Below, one piece after another: positions 42,169 through 54,931 of a stretch of 64,000 nt of DNA; positions within the stretch are counted from its first letter, which is position 1; each line of letters opens with the position of its first letter. This stretch comes from Lumnitzera littorea (lineage: Eukaryota > Streptophyta > Magnoliopsida > Myrtales > Combretaceae). Where the stretch lies: the NCBI GenBank assembly GCA_024138015.1, contig JAMXBB010000003.1, positions 17,166,455 to 17,230,454 of the forward strand. The letters run 5' to 3'. The position numbers were made by a program, and so were the translations under genes. Below the pieces are notes generated by a model. The model saw nothing but the letters and a program-made list of their open reading frames with translations. It was not told the origin of the DNA and ran no database searches.

Positions 42169-43960
42169 ACAAACCATCTAGTATTACCTTGCCTACGTGG
42201 GAGGAAACTCAAGAAGACCAACAAAAGAAGAGAAGGATGTGTAGATGTCATGGAAGGAGGAAAAAGTAGAAGCAATCTACTAAAATCGAAAGTTTCATTA
42301 GAGAGGATGGACGGCGTGTATACCGTTTATGACAGTTTGAGGGAACTGAAGATGCGTACCTATCCTCTTTAGATCCCATACCAGTCCAAGAAGTTCAACT
42401 TGCCCCACAATAATTACAAGATCAAATGAAGCCTCAAGCCAAGGAAATAGAAGAATTGGACTTAGTGCAATCAGGAAAGTTGCGACAGCCAATATTCATT
42501 AGTAAGTGTCTCTCGTAAGAAATGAGGGTTCATATTACCGAGTTATTGTAAGAGTACAGAGATGTGCTTGCATAGACTTATGAAGAAATTCTTAGGTTGG
42601 ATCCCAGCCTTATAGTACATAGATTGAATATTGCTCCTGGAGCTACCCCTGTGAAGCAAAGGAAAAGAGTTTTCCATCTTAAGATTGAAGTGCAAATCAA
42701 GCAGGAGGTAAAGAAATTGTTACGAGCTGGTTTCATAAGGCCAATCAAACATCCTACTTGGCTTGCTAATATTGTTTTTGTAAGGAAAAAGAATGGACAA
42801 ATAAAAGTATGTGTAGATTTTCAGGATCTAAATAAAGCTTGCCTTAAGGATGATTTTCCTTTACCAAATGTTAACACTTTAATAGATGCAACCATAGGTC
42901 ATGAGCTGTTTTCATTCATGGATGGCTTTAGTGGATATAATCAAATTAAGATGGCGAGAGGAGACGCAGAGTGCATGGCCTTTCATACTCTACTTGGAAA
43001 CTTTTATTATACCATCATGCCATTTGGACTTAAGAACACAGGTGCTACATATCAGAAGGCAATGACCACTCTATTTCATGACATGATGCATAATTATATG
43101 GAGGATTATATTGATGACATAGTTATTAAGTCTAAAAGAGCACCTGATCATTTGGTTCATCTATAAAGAGTTCTTGAACAATGTCAGCTATATAAACTTT
43201 GCATGAACTCAAGTGTATTTTTGGCGTGTCTTCATGGAAGTTTCTTGGCTTTGTTGTGCATCAAAAGAGAATTAAGGCTGACCTTACAAAAGTACAAGCC
43301 ATAGATCAATGCCATCTCCCACCACCTTAAAGGAATTGAAAACTTTTACGGGAAATGTCTCATATATCAAAAGGTTTATGCTTGCACTTGCGGAAATTTC
43401 ATACCCATTGCATCAACTTTTGAAAATAGGAGTCTCGTTTGAATGGGATCAAATCCATGAAGAGGCGATGCAGAAGATAAAGACAATCCTGATTTCCCCG
43501 CAAATTATGACTATCCTTATCAAAGGGAGACCTTTGGTCTTATATCATACTTCTACTAACAAACCTGTTGGAGCTTTGCTTGTATAAGAAGTGAAAGGTC
43601 AATAGCGACCTATATACTATTTAAACCAAACCCTTCAGGGGAGCAAGGTCAATTACCCGACTTGTGAGAAATATTGTCTTGCGTTAGTATTTGCCATACA
43701 GAAATTATGGCACTACTTTCTTGCGTACAAAATTCATTTGGTGACTTAGTCTAATCCGATCAAGTACTTACTAACTCAACTGGCCCTATCAAGATACATA
43801 GCAAAATGGTTGCTTCTCCTTAAAGAGTTTGATATTATGGTACAATCTCTTAAACTTGTCAAGTTACAAGCTTTAGCTGATTTTTTAGCACATTTCCCAA
43901 ACGCATAAGAGGGCTTAAGTACGGATGTTATACCAATTGAGTTTCATGAGGATTATTTTA
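42169..43960 (+). pseudogene. Element D reverse transcriptase and first RNase H
   Basis: A linker (PSSITLPTWEETQEDQQ) leads to RT: LDPSLIVHRLNI, HPTWLANIVFVRKKNGQIKV, DFQDLNKACLKDDFPLPNVN, FMDGFSGYNQIKM, IMPFGLKNTGATYQKAM and DYIDDIVIKSK (YIDD box intact near 43110). After a stop at 43164 comes a frame-disturbed stretch, then LKELKTFTGNVSYIKRFM. RNase H shows GRPLVLYHTSTNKPVGALL, SKVNYPTCEKYCLALVFAIQ and AKWLLLLKEFDIMVQ, ending QALADFLAHFPNA. Stops are few in the RT core (42597-43166 is open) and more common afterwards. Confidence 0.9.
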
Positions 43961-44380
43961 TGGTTGATACAAAAGGGGAATGGATATTGCAATTTGACGG
44001 GTCAGCAGGAAACCAGGGTTAGGGAGCTAGAATTGTATTAACATCACCTAAGGGTCATGTAGTACCACTGGCATTCAAATTTGATTTTCGATGCACTAAT
44101 AATGAGGCTGAATATGAAGCATTGTTGCTTGGTCTATTGTCGGCGCAAGAAGTCAAGGTAAACAATTTATGTGTTCAAGGTGACTCAAACTTAATCATTA
44201 AGTAAGCCACGAGTAAATTTGGATTGAAGGAACCTATACTTACGCCTTATAGGGCTACAGTGTAGACCTTCATCAAAAAGTTTAACTCCATGTGATATGA
44301 ACACACAACACAATCTATGAATTGATATGCTAATGCGTTGGCTACTTTGGCATCTAAGATTCTGATTCAAGATACAAGTA
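43961..44380 (+). pseudogene. Element D second RNase H (Tat-type)
   Basis: WILQFDGSAGNQG near 43985 is followed by IVLTSPKGHVVPLAFKFD, CTNNEAEYEALLLGLLSAQ and VQGDSNLIIK, ending YANALATLASKI near 44358. The D-E-D residues are visible. Stops interrupt at 44020, 44204, 44263, 44292 and 44323. This domain supports the Tat placement. Confidence 0.85.
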
Positions 44381-46068
44381 AGGGTATGAATGTTCGAGTA
44401 ATAAAAAAATCTATCCCGTATACAATATTGAATTTCCTTGAGGAACAAGAAGATGTACAGAATGATTAGCGCATCCCGTTTATGGAACAGTTGGTGCATC
44501 CTAGTGCAGCCTCTATTTCAACATTGAAAAACTTTGTCAACATCGAAAAACTTTGTCAACATCAAGGGAATGTTGTATTACAAAGGCCCAAAAGGGGTCT
44601 TGTTCCGCTACATTTGAGCAAAGGAGGCTCATCTTAAATTAGACAAGTATGACCAAATTTGGTATGGAGAGGAGGAGCCCTCGTTATATCGATATATTCA
44701 ACATGTAAGCTACTATTGGTCCTCGATGGCGAAGGATACGTTCCATGTCTAAACATATTTCTAAACATATTGTACCAAATGTTCTAAGTTGCCCGATCAA
44801 GGCAAATGCAATTTTGTATCTAACATAAGAGACTGGAAGCATTCGTATATTGACTACTTAGAACATAATGTGCTACCTACAAATGGTACGAATGATAAAC
44901 TAGTAAAACGCAAGGTTAGAAAGTATCTCATGCATGAAGGTAAGCTTTATAAGGTATCATTCATGGGGAAACTCTTAAAATGCATTGCCCCCCTAAAACA
45001 GAAATGGTTTTGACTGAGGTGCATACTAGAGAATGTGAAGAGCATCAAGGAGGAAGAAAATTGTATTATTATTTACTCGATAAATGATACTATTGGCCTA
45101 CAATGAAAGCAAACGCTTTCAATTTTACCAAGAGATGTACTATTTGTCAACAACATGGTGATGTTATCCACGCCCTTGCGATTACGCTTCATAATGTTAC
45201 AACCCCTTAGCCTTTGCATACATGGGCATTCGATCTCATTGGACCTATACATCCTCCATCAAAGGGATATATTTGGATCTTTGTCGGAATAGAGTGCTTT
45301 ACGAAATGGGTAGAGGCAATTTCCCTAAAGAAAGCAATGGGGTCAGCTATAGCAACTTTTATAAAGGAGAACATTATATGCCGATTCAAGATCCCGAAGT
45401 GCATCCTTTTCAACAATAGAACTCCTTTCATTAATTCTCATGTTCGACAATTATTGGCTTCCTACATTATCAATCATATTAAATCCACACCTTACTATCC
45501 AAAATGGAATGGACAAGCTGAGGCAATAAACAAAAGTTTATTGAAAGTCCTTAGTTGTATGGTACACGACAATTACAAGGAATGGCATGATAAGCTACCA
45601 TTGGCACTTTGGGCTTGCAGGACATTAAAATGAAGGCCGACGCAAGCAACTCATTTTTCATTAGTATACGAGGCTAAGGCAGTAGTTCCACTAGAAGTTT
45701 TGATTCCATCTGCCAAATTGGCCATAAAAGTTGAGCTTAAACCCGATATACTACGAATGATAGACTTGGAAGCATTAAATGAGAGGTGTGACATCGTAAA
45801 ACATAATCTCATTAACTATTAATATAGACTTGGAGTAGCTTACGATTGCTTCGTGAAGAAGAGATCATTTCAACAAGGCGATGTTGTACTTCATGCAATT
45901 GAACATGTGCACCAAGGCATTTTAGCGTTGAAATTTACACCTAAGTAAGAAAGGCCTTTCATCATTGAAGAAGTACATGAGAGTGGATATTGCAAGCTTC
46001 AAAACCCTAGGACTGATGCCATCACAACACCTATAAATTTTCAATACATAAAAAAGTTTCATACATAA
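44381..46068 (+). pseudogene. Element D integrase
   Basis: The N-terminal part (44381-45020) includes WKHSYIDYLEHNVLPTNGTN and HEGKLYKVSFMGKLLKC. The zinc region reads EVHTRECEEHQGGRKL and FTKRCTICQQHGD. The core shows WAFDLIGPIHPPSKGY (first D), CILFNNRTPFINSHV (second catalytic D changed to N, as in element A) and NGQAEAINKSLLKVL (catalytic E). The C-terminal part has KKRSFQQGDVVLHAIE, FTPK, ERPFIIEEVHESGYCKLQN and ends at 46066-46068. Stops at 45087, 45209, 45631, 45821 and 45946 and an apparent short duplication near 44520-44565 break the frame. Confidence 0.88.
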
Positions 46069-46719
46069 AGAATACGATATATCACAATTCAAATGAAATA
46101 TGTGGCTCTAGTTATATGAGCTTGCTTTCAATCACTTGTTTTTCAAATTAACACTTAACTAGAGTAAGCATGGCATCACTACTACTTAGTAAGAGCTTTG
46201 CCTCCTAAGGGCGCGAAAGCCATGAGTTCATGTTATGCTAACTAGTAAGAGTGTTGTCTCTCGAGCGCATAACATGACACCTTTTATACATAACTCAATT
46301 TTACTATCTAATGCTCTACACATGATCATATCAATGGGGTTAAGAAGTGGGTAATTCCCCCTTAATACGTTGAATGCTGTTTTTCTTAATGACGGATTGT
46401 GAATTGTGGTCAAATGTTGCTTGCACATAAGATGCACAATGTTCTATTCTTTACTCTTTTAAATGAATTCTTAAAGCTTGATCTAAAGTTATTATGATAT
46501 ACATCATGATTGTGCTACTAAATATAATGTGTACTGTAACTATTATGACATCCTTAATGCTCATAAAAGAATTGAGTTAGTATGATGATTCATTCAATGG
46601 CATAAAAGAAAAAGCATGAGAAAGTCTAAGTAATAAAGAGGAAGTGTTCCCTCATTGAGTTTCTACAAACAAGCATAAAATTCCAATGCATAAATAAAAA
46701 GTCTAAAACGGGGATCACT
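46069..46719 (+). other. Element D 3' region, first part
   Basis: Follows the pol stop. No coding motif on either strand; the antisense frame 46228-46437 has no recognisable domain. Confidence 0.6.
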
Positions 46720-49250
46720 CAACAACAAAGCATTGATCTAATAGAAGCTTTGCAATCTATATCCCCAATACATTTTTGCATTTCCAACTTAACCACTTTA
46801 AGCTCAACTTCAATTTGATCGTGTCGCTCTACAATATCTTGTGATTCTAAAATTTTTGGGCTTCAAAGGTAATCACTTCCATATTTGGTAATTTGAAGTT
46901 TAAGCTGCGTGCTCCAGTAACACTGCTTACCAATAGCTGCAAGTCTCAAATAAGTACTGTTTCCCAAGATTTGTCCAGAAACGAAGCAGCTTTCCTAAGG
47001 AAGGTTATCATAGTATTTGTCACCTCACTACCAAGACAAATCGATCCAATCCAGAAATCACCCTCCATAGCCTATAAGTCCTCCAGCAGCTGTAAAATAT
47101 CCAATTGAACTATGAATCCATGAAATGAAGAATATGCACTAGAAGGATAAGGTGTTTCCACTATCACTATATAGGATGAACCTCTCTCAATTTGCTTCGG
47201 TAGCGCAATAGCTACAGTAGCGTCGGTATTGTCATGAACCACCAATGAAGGAATCCGATTGTACACTAGGGTGATGTCATCAACTGCGATGATGCTTAAG
47301 GAAATGTTATCTACTACACTACTCGGTTGGCTATCAAAGAGCCCGGCTGCCCTTAGAACCTCAATATACTCCTGGATATCAGCCTCTTCTAAGTATATGG
47401 CTTCATGGTCGTCTCAATCAACATTATTGCTTAACTCTTTCAAAGCTTCAATCTGTTTCTCAGTTGGCCGATCCGCTTCAATGACATATTGGTCTTCAAT
47501 TTCCTCTTGATCACCAATATTATCTAGTGGATCGACTCCATCACTACCTTCATTCTTGTCGTTAAGAGATTCATTAGTATCTAAAGACTCGTCATCACTT
47601 TCACTATCATCGGCAACCTCAGTAAGATGATCTCTTGTTCGAGGTGTTTTTCCAAAGCCATGTTGGACAGGGAAAGGAGAAAGAATGGAAGGGAGCTTCT
47701 TGGATGTATTATCATTCTTCAAAGTGGGAGTAACATTTCAATTGTCCTCATCCTATAAAGAAACAGAGAAGAGTGATGAGTAAATAAGTCATAAGATATA
47801 AAGTGTAAATACCAAAAGGATGATATTTACAAGATACCTCGCAAATTCGCGAACACTTAATTTGTCTAATGGCAAGTAATTTAGGGGTAGAATGGTCTTT
47901 CTTGTTCTTATTTCTTGCACTGAGAAGGTATTTTTTTCTTCTCACTAGGTCCCCATAATAGGAATTCATCCTTATAAATAGTCCTCATTGGAAGCTCACT
48001 CTCGACTAATGTAGTCACATATTTCTTAAAGTTTTCCAGATAACTTATCCAATACGTAAGCCAACCAGTAGAGGCAATCCCGTGACGACTGATAGATGGA
48101 AAAAACAATTGCCTCACTCCTAATCGGATATTTCTAAAGTCATCTAGACTTGGTAATCTACAGCACTCATCAAAATCATCATTAACTGATTTTTTTAAGG
48201 GACCCCTTGGTCAAAACCAAATTAGCAAGCGACCCGGTGTGGTGCGTATAACATCACCCTACACTCTAGATAACAATTGCTAGAGTCACCCCATTCAAGT
48301 AAAGAAGGAAGACCCCCAAGTGAGCACCAAATATGAATCGACTTCAATAGCATCAAGTTTTTCCCTCACACCGAGCAAATTCATGATAGCCTTCAATCCT
48401 TTTGGATAAAAATGTGGGAACTACAAGTATCTAAGTATCTTACTGGCATAAGGGCGAAAAGTGACTTCTTTATGGTTGTCCAAAACATCAAATAAAGTGC
48501 CTACAGGTCTCTTATTGACCCATGCCCAAGCTCGCGGCTCACTACACTTGGGCCCGTTAAGACAGGATCCACAATATCCCTTATACCGCTCACAAAAGAA
48601 AATATGCAAGAATACTACATCTACATGAGACATAATAATGTACCAACCCATCGATTAAATGGAAGCCTCATGATAGAGATCAAGGCGCTAGTACAATGAT
48701 CTTAAGTAAAATAGCCCCAAGGCAAAAATACTCTCCACGTGCTATACGGATCACCAAGTGAAATAAACATGAGCTTACACTGTCTTCTGGACCACCAGGA
48801 AACACATACAACAATAGCCAGCAAGTAATAAAAACCTCCAACTCGTACCTGCAAGAAGAGATGGTTCATGAGATAACTCAGTTAGATCCACAAAATTGAA
48901 CAGCAAAAGTAAGAGTGTTGATACTTACTCATATTCTTCATTCCCCTCGAAGAAATATCTCACCTAGGCATTAAAAGTAGCCTTTCTGCGGGTGTCTATA
49001 GCTTTCTTTCTTTTGGACTCCAAAATCAAGATTAGGTATCAGTCCTCTTCAAAGATCATAGATGTGATGATATCAGTCGCACTTGAATCATGAAGATGCA
49101 AAAGTATGCTAACGTCTTCAAGCATAGGTATGATCTCACCCCACACCACGCAGTCATAAATGTGTGTGTTTAAGTGCTCCAACGGCACATCAGTGCCCTT
49201 CAAATCTCCATATCGTTGGAATAAGGAAAACTGAAATGAGAGGAAATATA
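46720..49250 (-). pseudogene. Antisense gene remnant in element D, plant-mobile-domain-like
   Basis: The minus strand, opposite to the element's own genes, carries a broken but long coding region. From the 5' end it reads SLFQRYGDLKGTDVPLEHLN and GEIIPMLEDVSILLHLHDSS (49081-49140), then CERYKGYCGSCLNGPKCSEP, WAWVNKRPVGTLFDVLDNHK and VTFRPYASKILRYL (48421-48651), then GVRQLFFPSISRHGIA and WLTYWISYLENF (47908-48117). A candidate 85-bp intron lies at 47753-47837 (minus-strand GAG|GTAT ... TTTATAG|GA) with the frame kept. The last part is acidic (ESDDESLDTNESLNDKNEGS) and runs on to about 46720. The P-x-LEDV-x-LL motif and RPYA resemble the aminotransferase-like plant mobile domain; this is by eye. 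Antisense extra ORFs are known in Tat-lineage elements. Confidence 0.55.
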
Positions 49251-52200
49251 TACTGAAAAATATATATTCGCCTTCTCCAAAGTATCAACATAGGCTGAGT
49301 TGCTCAAAATATGATTAACTCAATCAGCCCAACTGATTATGGGAATTCAAGGAAAGCAAAATAAGCTTTCTGATAATAGGACCTCTTTCTTCTCATTTCT
49401 AAATTGGAGTACTGAATCCCTTTTTATACTCCGCCTCTCGTGTACCTAAGGTTCTCACCTAATGAAGTGTAAAGCACTTTAAGTGATCAATTGTTTATAC
49501 AAGTTTTGTCTCCTTACATCACTCCAAAAGGAATCCTCCTTTATTATTATGTTAAGTTACTTGTTCCGTGGTAAGGCACAATTAGAATACCATCGTCTTA
49601 AATAGTTAATATTTATTTATCCCTATCCTTGTTGGATGCCTTTTTCTTAGACTTTTTACTCATCTTTAAATATCACCTATAAGTATAAATAATGAACATC
49701 AGTTGACTAGTTGGTAAAACAGTAGAAATTAAATACAAGGTGAACAAATTAAATTAATTAGAGAGGGGAAAAATATTTTTTATAAGAAGGATGAAAGGTA
49801 GCAAAGTAACGTTCGGTAGTATATATAAAATATTTGTAAATATTCATGAAATTATTTCATTCCATGTCGAATGGAGCATTTACGGATGGACGCCAGAACT
49901 CCAAAAAGTTTCTAGAATATAAAAGAAAATAATTACACCAGCTCCATCCGTTGGATCCACCGATTTAACTTTCTTTTCGGATGGATGACAAGGACGCAAA
50001 CATCATTTCATCGAATTTCGTCTAACCCTACCGAAATTTGGTGTACTCCGTCCCATTGCACTGTCCTGTCTCTTCAAATGTGACCTCGTGCACGGATATG
50101 ATTTCACCTCATTAAATCCGTCCCCTCCCCAACTTTCTCTTCTCATCGGATTCCCTGTTGCTCACTTTTGCCCCAACCATTTCGTGCACTCCACCCCACC
50201 TTTACACAAATACATGTCCCCTCTCTCTCTTTGACTTCAAACATTCCGCCTCTCTCTCCCTCTCGTGTACTTCCTTCTCTGGTCAATAGCGAACCCTCTA
50301 ATCTCTCTCTATCGGGCTCCTGCCTAGTTTGATTTCAGCTCTCAAACATACCATGCCTCGGTAACCTCTCTTCCTTTCTCTCGCTGAGCAACACAGATTT
50401 TTCTCTTATGCTCTCTCTGTCACCCCCTCCCCACTCGTGTACTTCACTCAGTCTTCATACTCTTCCCCTTAGTCAAATTAGACCACTCGTGTAAACACAC
50501 ACTTATGTCTCTCTCAACACACGAATACAATCCCTTATTATCGGCACTACAAACTCAAATTCAAATATGGATTTGAGACGATTTCTGCGCACAGATGTCA
50601 AAGGGGTTTCCAGTACTCTATCCTAAAATTATAAGAGTTTTCCAACTTGCTAAAGTTGAAGCTTGATGGTATTCCCGAGATGCGGGTTGGAGAAGATTTT
50701 GTTTCCGGATCGTGTTGAATTATCAGGACAATTAAGGCTATATGATGCAACAATAGAACTGGGAACAAGAAGCAAGAGTAAACTCCATCCACATTGAAGG
50801 GTTCTAAGGTGGAGGGTTTGAATGAAATCTTCAAGGTCAGTAAAATGTGTACTCGACTTGTTTGATGAAATATGCCTAGGGTGGGTTAAGTTTATTTCAT
50901 AAGGGTAAGGCACGAATTGAAGTAGATAGGAATGTTACTCTGAGGATATGTTTTGGAGAATTTTGTCGCTACATGTACCACATTAAAAAAAAAAAAAAAA
51001 AAAAAAACGACTAAGAAGGACATGGATATGGGTACAATGTGGCATGAGTGGCTGATGAAAGTTCCTTGAACAAATCGCTCGAATTTGGTTTTGAATTGGG
51101 CTTTGGTACAGGTGTCAGGAGGCACATGGGGCATTGGGATATGGGGCTATTCGTTGTGGAAAAGAAATGAGAGTGGTGGATGGTCATACACTTCTGTCAA
51201 GAGTTTATTCCTACAGGGTACGACAGAATTCTCAAGTGTTAGGCTTAAATTTATGTGTGTGTGTTTTCTCTTAGATCGAGAGATTGAGTTGGGGATGGAA
51301 GATGAGCTGCTGGCTTGCGCAGCTAGGGTATATGTAGGGATTGTTCTGCACGAGTAATTTGGTGAGAATTCCAGGTGATCAAGACTACTAGATATGCTTG
51401 TGTTGTGTCCCAAGAAGTTGGACAATGCAGTTATGACTGTAAATGTACAACAATTGAGCTGTAGTATTCTATATTTTGGCTTAAGGATTTTGGTGATGCC
51501 CTTCAGCATCCTGTTATTGCAAATTCGAAAAGGCAAGGGCCTACTCTTACTAATACTAATGGGTGCTAGGTTCAGCGCTAGTATACCAGTAAATGGTGTC
51601 GATCTATCCACCATGCATGCTGCATCCAGCAATACGCTTAAGGGGATTGTGCCAAGCAATTGCGTGTTTCTTAGCTCAATAGTATTAGATATGTGTGAGG
51701 GCTATGTTGGATAATGTGGTAGAGGACTCTAAAAATGGTGATAATAGTAAATCCTTACTAGTTGACACTTGTGAAATCATTCATGTAGCTGCAAAGTGCT
51801 ACGATGTTCACAAAAAAGAGAAGATGCAGTTTTGGTTGGTAATGACCATATGCCTTCGACAGCTACTATGAAGTTTGACACTGAATTAAGTCATGATAAG
51901 CCCAATGGCCTAGTTGAACGAAAAGAATAATAATAATGAAGGTCAAGGTGGCATTGCAACACTGGACACAAGGGGCTTAGACTCAAAATCTTCATGCAAC
52001 CACACAGGCATAGTAGGAGATGGAAATAATGACAGCGATACTGGCAATAGTGTTAAAAATACAACTATCTATTCTGGTGCAAGTAATGTTAGCCAATTTT
52101 TCAAAAGCTGAAGTGCGACAAAAGCAACCATAAGGTGAAAACAAAGTTGAAGTTCAAGATAAAATGTCAAAGAAACAAAGGACACAAACATACCCAATTT

Positions 52201-54255
52201 ACACAGAAGTTTAACGTCTGATCTATTCAGTGCTGTTATCAGTGTGTTGAACTCAGTAGTTGCTATTGAATAGCTTCCTGCGTACAAGTTCGGCTATTCT
52301 TTACTATATTTGCAGTTCTTCCTTCAGCATTTACTTCAAGTGATTCTCCAAGCTTTGATTCTTGGTCATCTTTCATGGCTTTAGCTTCAAAAGGGACAAA
52401 GGTCTACAAATTAGTATCAAAGGAGCAAGAAACAAGGTCAGAGGAAGATAGAGAAGCGTATTAAAAATATATATATATATATAGAAGGTTAATAGATAAA
52501 GTAAGCTATGTGCATACCAAGAAATCTACACGATGTGGAGCAGCACAAGTCTCCAAATTTTAGTTCTCATATTGCGAGTTTATTCCTTTAACATCAACTT
52601 CAGTCTTCGACAAGCTTAGCTATTCACAACTCCGATGTGCTCCCATAGCTTCGGTGGCCTTCAATCTTCAATGGCTGCTGCAACTTGTTTTGTTATGTCC
52701 TCAAATTTTAGATTGGAAGAAGCTTAATCCTGTGTTGAATTGTTCGGGTGAGGAGTAAAAGAAAATGAAATCAAAGAGGCGTGTAGGCTAAAATAAAAAA
52801 AAATCGAAGATGTCTATGAGCGAAAAAAAAAATTTTAAGTAGAAGAGATGCGAAGTGGGAAGAAATGGGAATGAATATATGAGATTGCTAAAAGAAGAAA
52901 CAAGAAAATAACATGGTGAAAATTTGAAAGAAAAGAAGGGGTGTTTCAAAGTTGTATCACGAATGCGGCAAGTGAATGAAGTCGGAGTGTACGTGGAATA
53001 AGGACAAATCGAAAATGAAATGAAAGAAGGAATGTATGGGGAAGTTGTGGATGAAGGCTGAAGTATGCAATGAATCAAATGAAATGAAAACAGAAGGATG
53101 CAGGGGGGTTGAAATGAAAGAGAGAAGGATTGTGTGAAAAATGCGATACGATTAATGATTAGAGCGTTTGAGTTTGACGTGAATAATAATGGACAAGCGA
53201 TATAATTCAATGAAAATGTAAAAGAAGCAGAAAAGAAGCTGTCTATATGACGGCTAATCGAGTAGAATGAAGAAGCACTGTAGCTGCATGTATTTCAGCA
53301 ATTTGAGTGGAATGAAGAAGCACGGCTGTTTGTATTAGAACGTGACCCCAAAATATGAATAACGGAAAAGATTCTTTCGTTGTGCCGTATGCAAATCAGA
53401 TGGTGACACATCATTCATGTCATGTGCTGGAAATCCTATTACGAAGGGGCGACGAGCATCCATTCTGATATTGCTGAATAATACACATACAAGAAGGAAA
53501 GCATATTCTTTCGTGATGGTAAGGATTTTCTTGTATTGACATTAATGTGTTTCGTTAAAAAATTCATAATCCGTAGGTTTGAGAAACCGAATATATATAT
53601 ATATATATACATATACATGATTGGGTACTTGAGTTTGCATGAACAAAAGTTTCGCATACTTGAAGCTAGCATTGCTGCGATGCCGATACTTAAGATCAAG
53701 CTCACAGATCATAATAGAAAAACTATATAGAAACACTAAAGTGGAATTGGTTTACACAAACAAAAAGGGAATGTGAAGCAGACAATTCAAGAACAATTTA
53801 GTCAAGGTCTTCAACTAAGGGGAATCTCCAACTTAATGGTCGTGACGTGACATGAAAGATTTGTTTAGCAAACGACATTTACACTATATGTGAAGACCTT
53901 ATATGAAGATTACTTTGATACATGGAGTCAACGCAATAAGAGCGCTAATGCGACCTTGATGTATAAATTCAACTCAACAATACCACTAATTTATGAAGAT
54001 CAAGTTAAAGAAAGTAGATCGATTCAAAAATAAGCAACTCAAAAAAGATTTACTATGGTATTGCTATGAGGGCAATGTGCAACTTAATCTAGTCAAGGTA
54101 TGACAATGCAAATAAGAGGTGTCACAAATTCACATACTAAGCTAATTCTTGAATAAAATTGGTGGCAACATAGCTGTTCAATAGCGTGCATGTGCCGGAG
54201 TCAATTGAAAGACTTATTCAATGCCCAAACCCCTTTAACTTTATTTGAAGGATTT
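49251..54255. other. Unidentified 3' region of element D
   Basis: About 5 kb of unknown nature inside the element. 50100-50520 is pyrimidine-rich with CTCTCT tracts, like a plant promoter or 5' leader on the plus strand. Modest plus-strand frames follow at 51085-51357, 51394-51714 and 51914-52111, without any domain I recognise. Poly(A) at 50982-51006, (TA)n at 52468-52482 and (TA)n at 53591-53607 are low complexity. The minus-strand frame 52788-53210 is a product of pyrimidine-rich sequence. Confidence 0.5.
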
Positions 54256-54271
54256 TGGTCAAGGGGTAAAA
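54256..54271 (+). promoter_or_regulatory. Element D polypurine tract
   Basis: TTGGTCAAGGGGTAAA ends at the 3' LTR start; the purine run AAGGGGTAAAA covers the last part. Confidence 0.75.
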
Positions 54272-54931
54272 TGTGGAGAACTAAATCTAACTCATGGCTT
54301 CAAGCCCATTAATCAAAATGAATTTGACTCTTTAAGCTAAGATAATAGGGTTCGAAGAGTCAAGCCTATAAAGATTTAGAATAATCAAGAGAGATTTGGT
54401 ATGGTGGGTTTCGAATAGGGCCCATTGAATTGATTCGTCCAATCTAACATTTCTTCGTTTAGCTCACACTAATAAAATATGAAGCCCTTTATTTAGGCTT
54501 AAACTCATGAAAGAAGCTCATCCAATACCTATATATAAAAGGCTTCAATCCTAATCATTTATCAACATCACAATCCATTAGATCAAATCCACCTACCATC
54601 TCCTATAAATACCTCTTTTATTTCTTCATTTGAAACAGAGACAAATTCCCACAAACACCGTTACTCTATTGAAATTCTATCTTAAAGATCAAAACACAAA
54701 AACACCTTAAGAACACTATCTCGTTCTTCACCCATTGTGGAGTTTGATGCCATCACGCTCCTCCACCTATCACTTGATGTGTTAGAACCTACTAAGACTG
54801 CCTACTCTTCCTCCCTATCTTACCTCACTTGATCATCTTATACGTACAAGTCAAGCCATTTCCTTAATCACATGTAGCACGATATATCACGTAACATGCA
54901 CGTAACCTCTCCCAATATTAAACCCCCTACA
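54272..54931 (+). mobile_element. Element D 3' LTR
   Basis: Starts TGTGGAGAACTAAATC and ends AAACCCCCTACA. A TATA box lies at 54604-54611. It is a direct repeat of 38903-39563. Confidence 0.92.

Larger units (their letters stand above)
38903..54931 (+). mobile_element. Element D: Tat-lineage Ty3/gypsy retrotransposon, 16 kb
   Basis: Bounded by 661- and 660-bp LTRs with TG...CA ends, a primer-binding site and a polypurine tract. The order is partial gag, protease, (solo LTR insertion), RT, RNase H, second RNase H, integrase, then about 8 kb of 3' region with an antisense gene remnant. The second RNase H places it in the Tat lineage, but LTR sequence and layout differ clearly from A and B. Stops throughout pol and loss of the leader and first half of gag make it inactive. 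Confidence 0.9.

Noticed and set aside
52788..53210. 140-codon minus-strand frame rich in F, S and P
   Set aside because: Pyrimidine-rich composition keeps stops out by chance; no motif.
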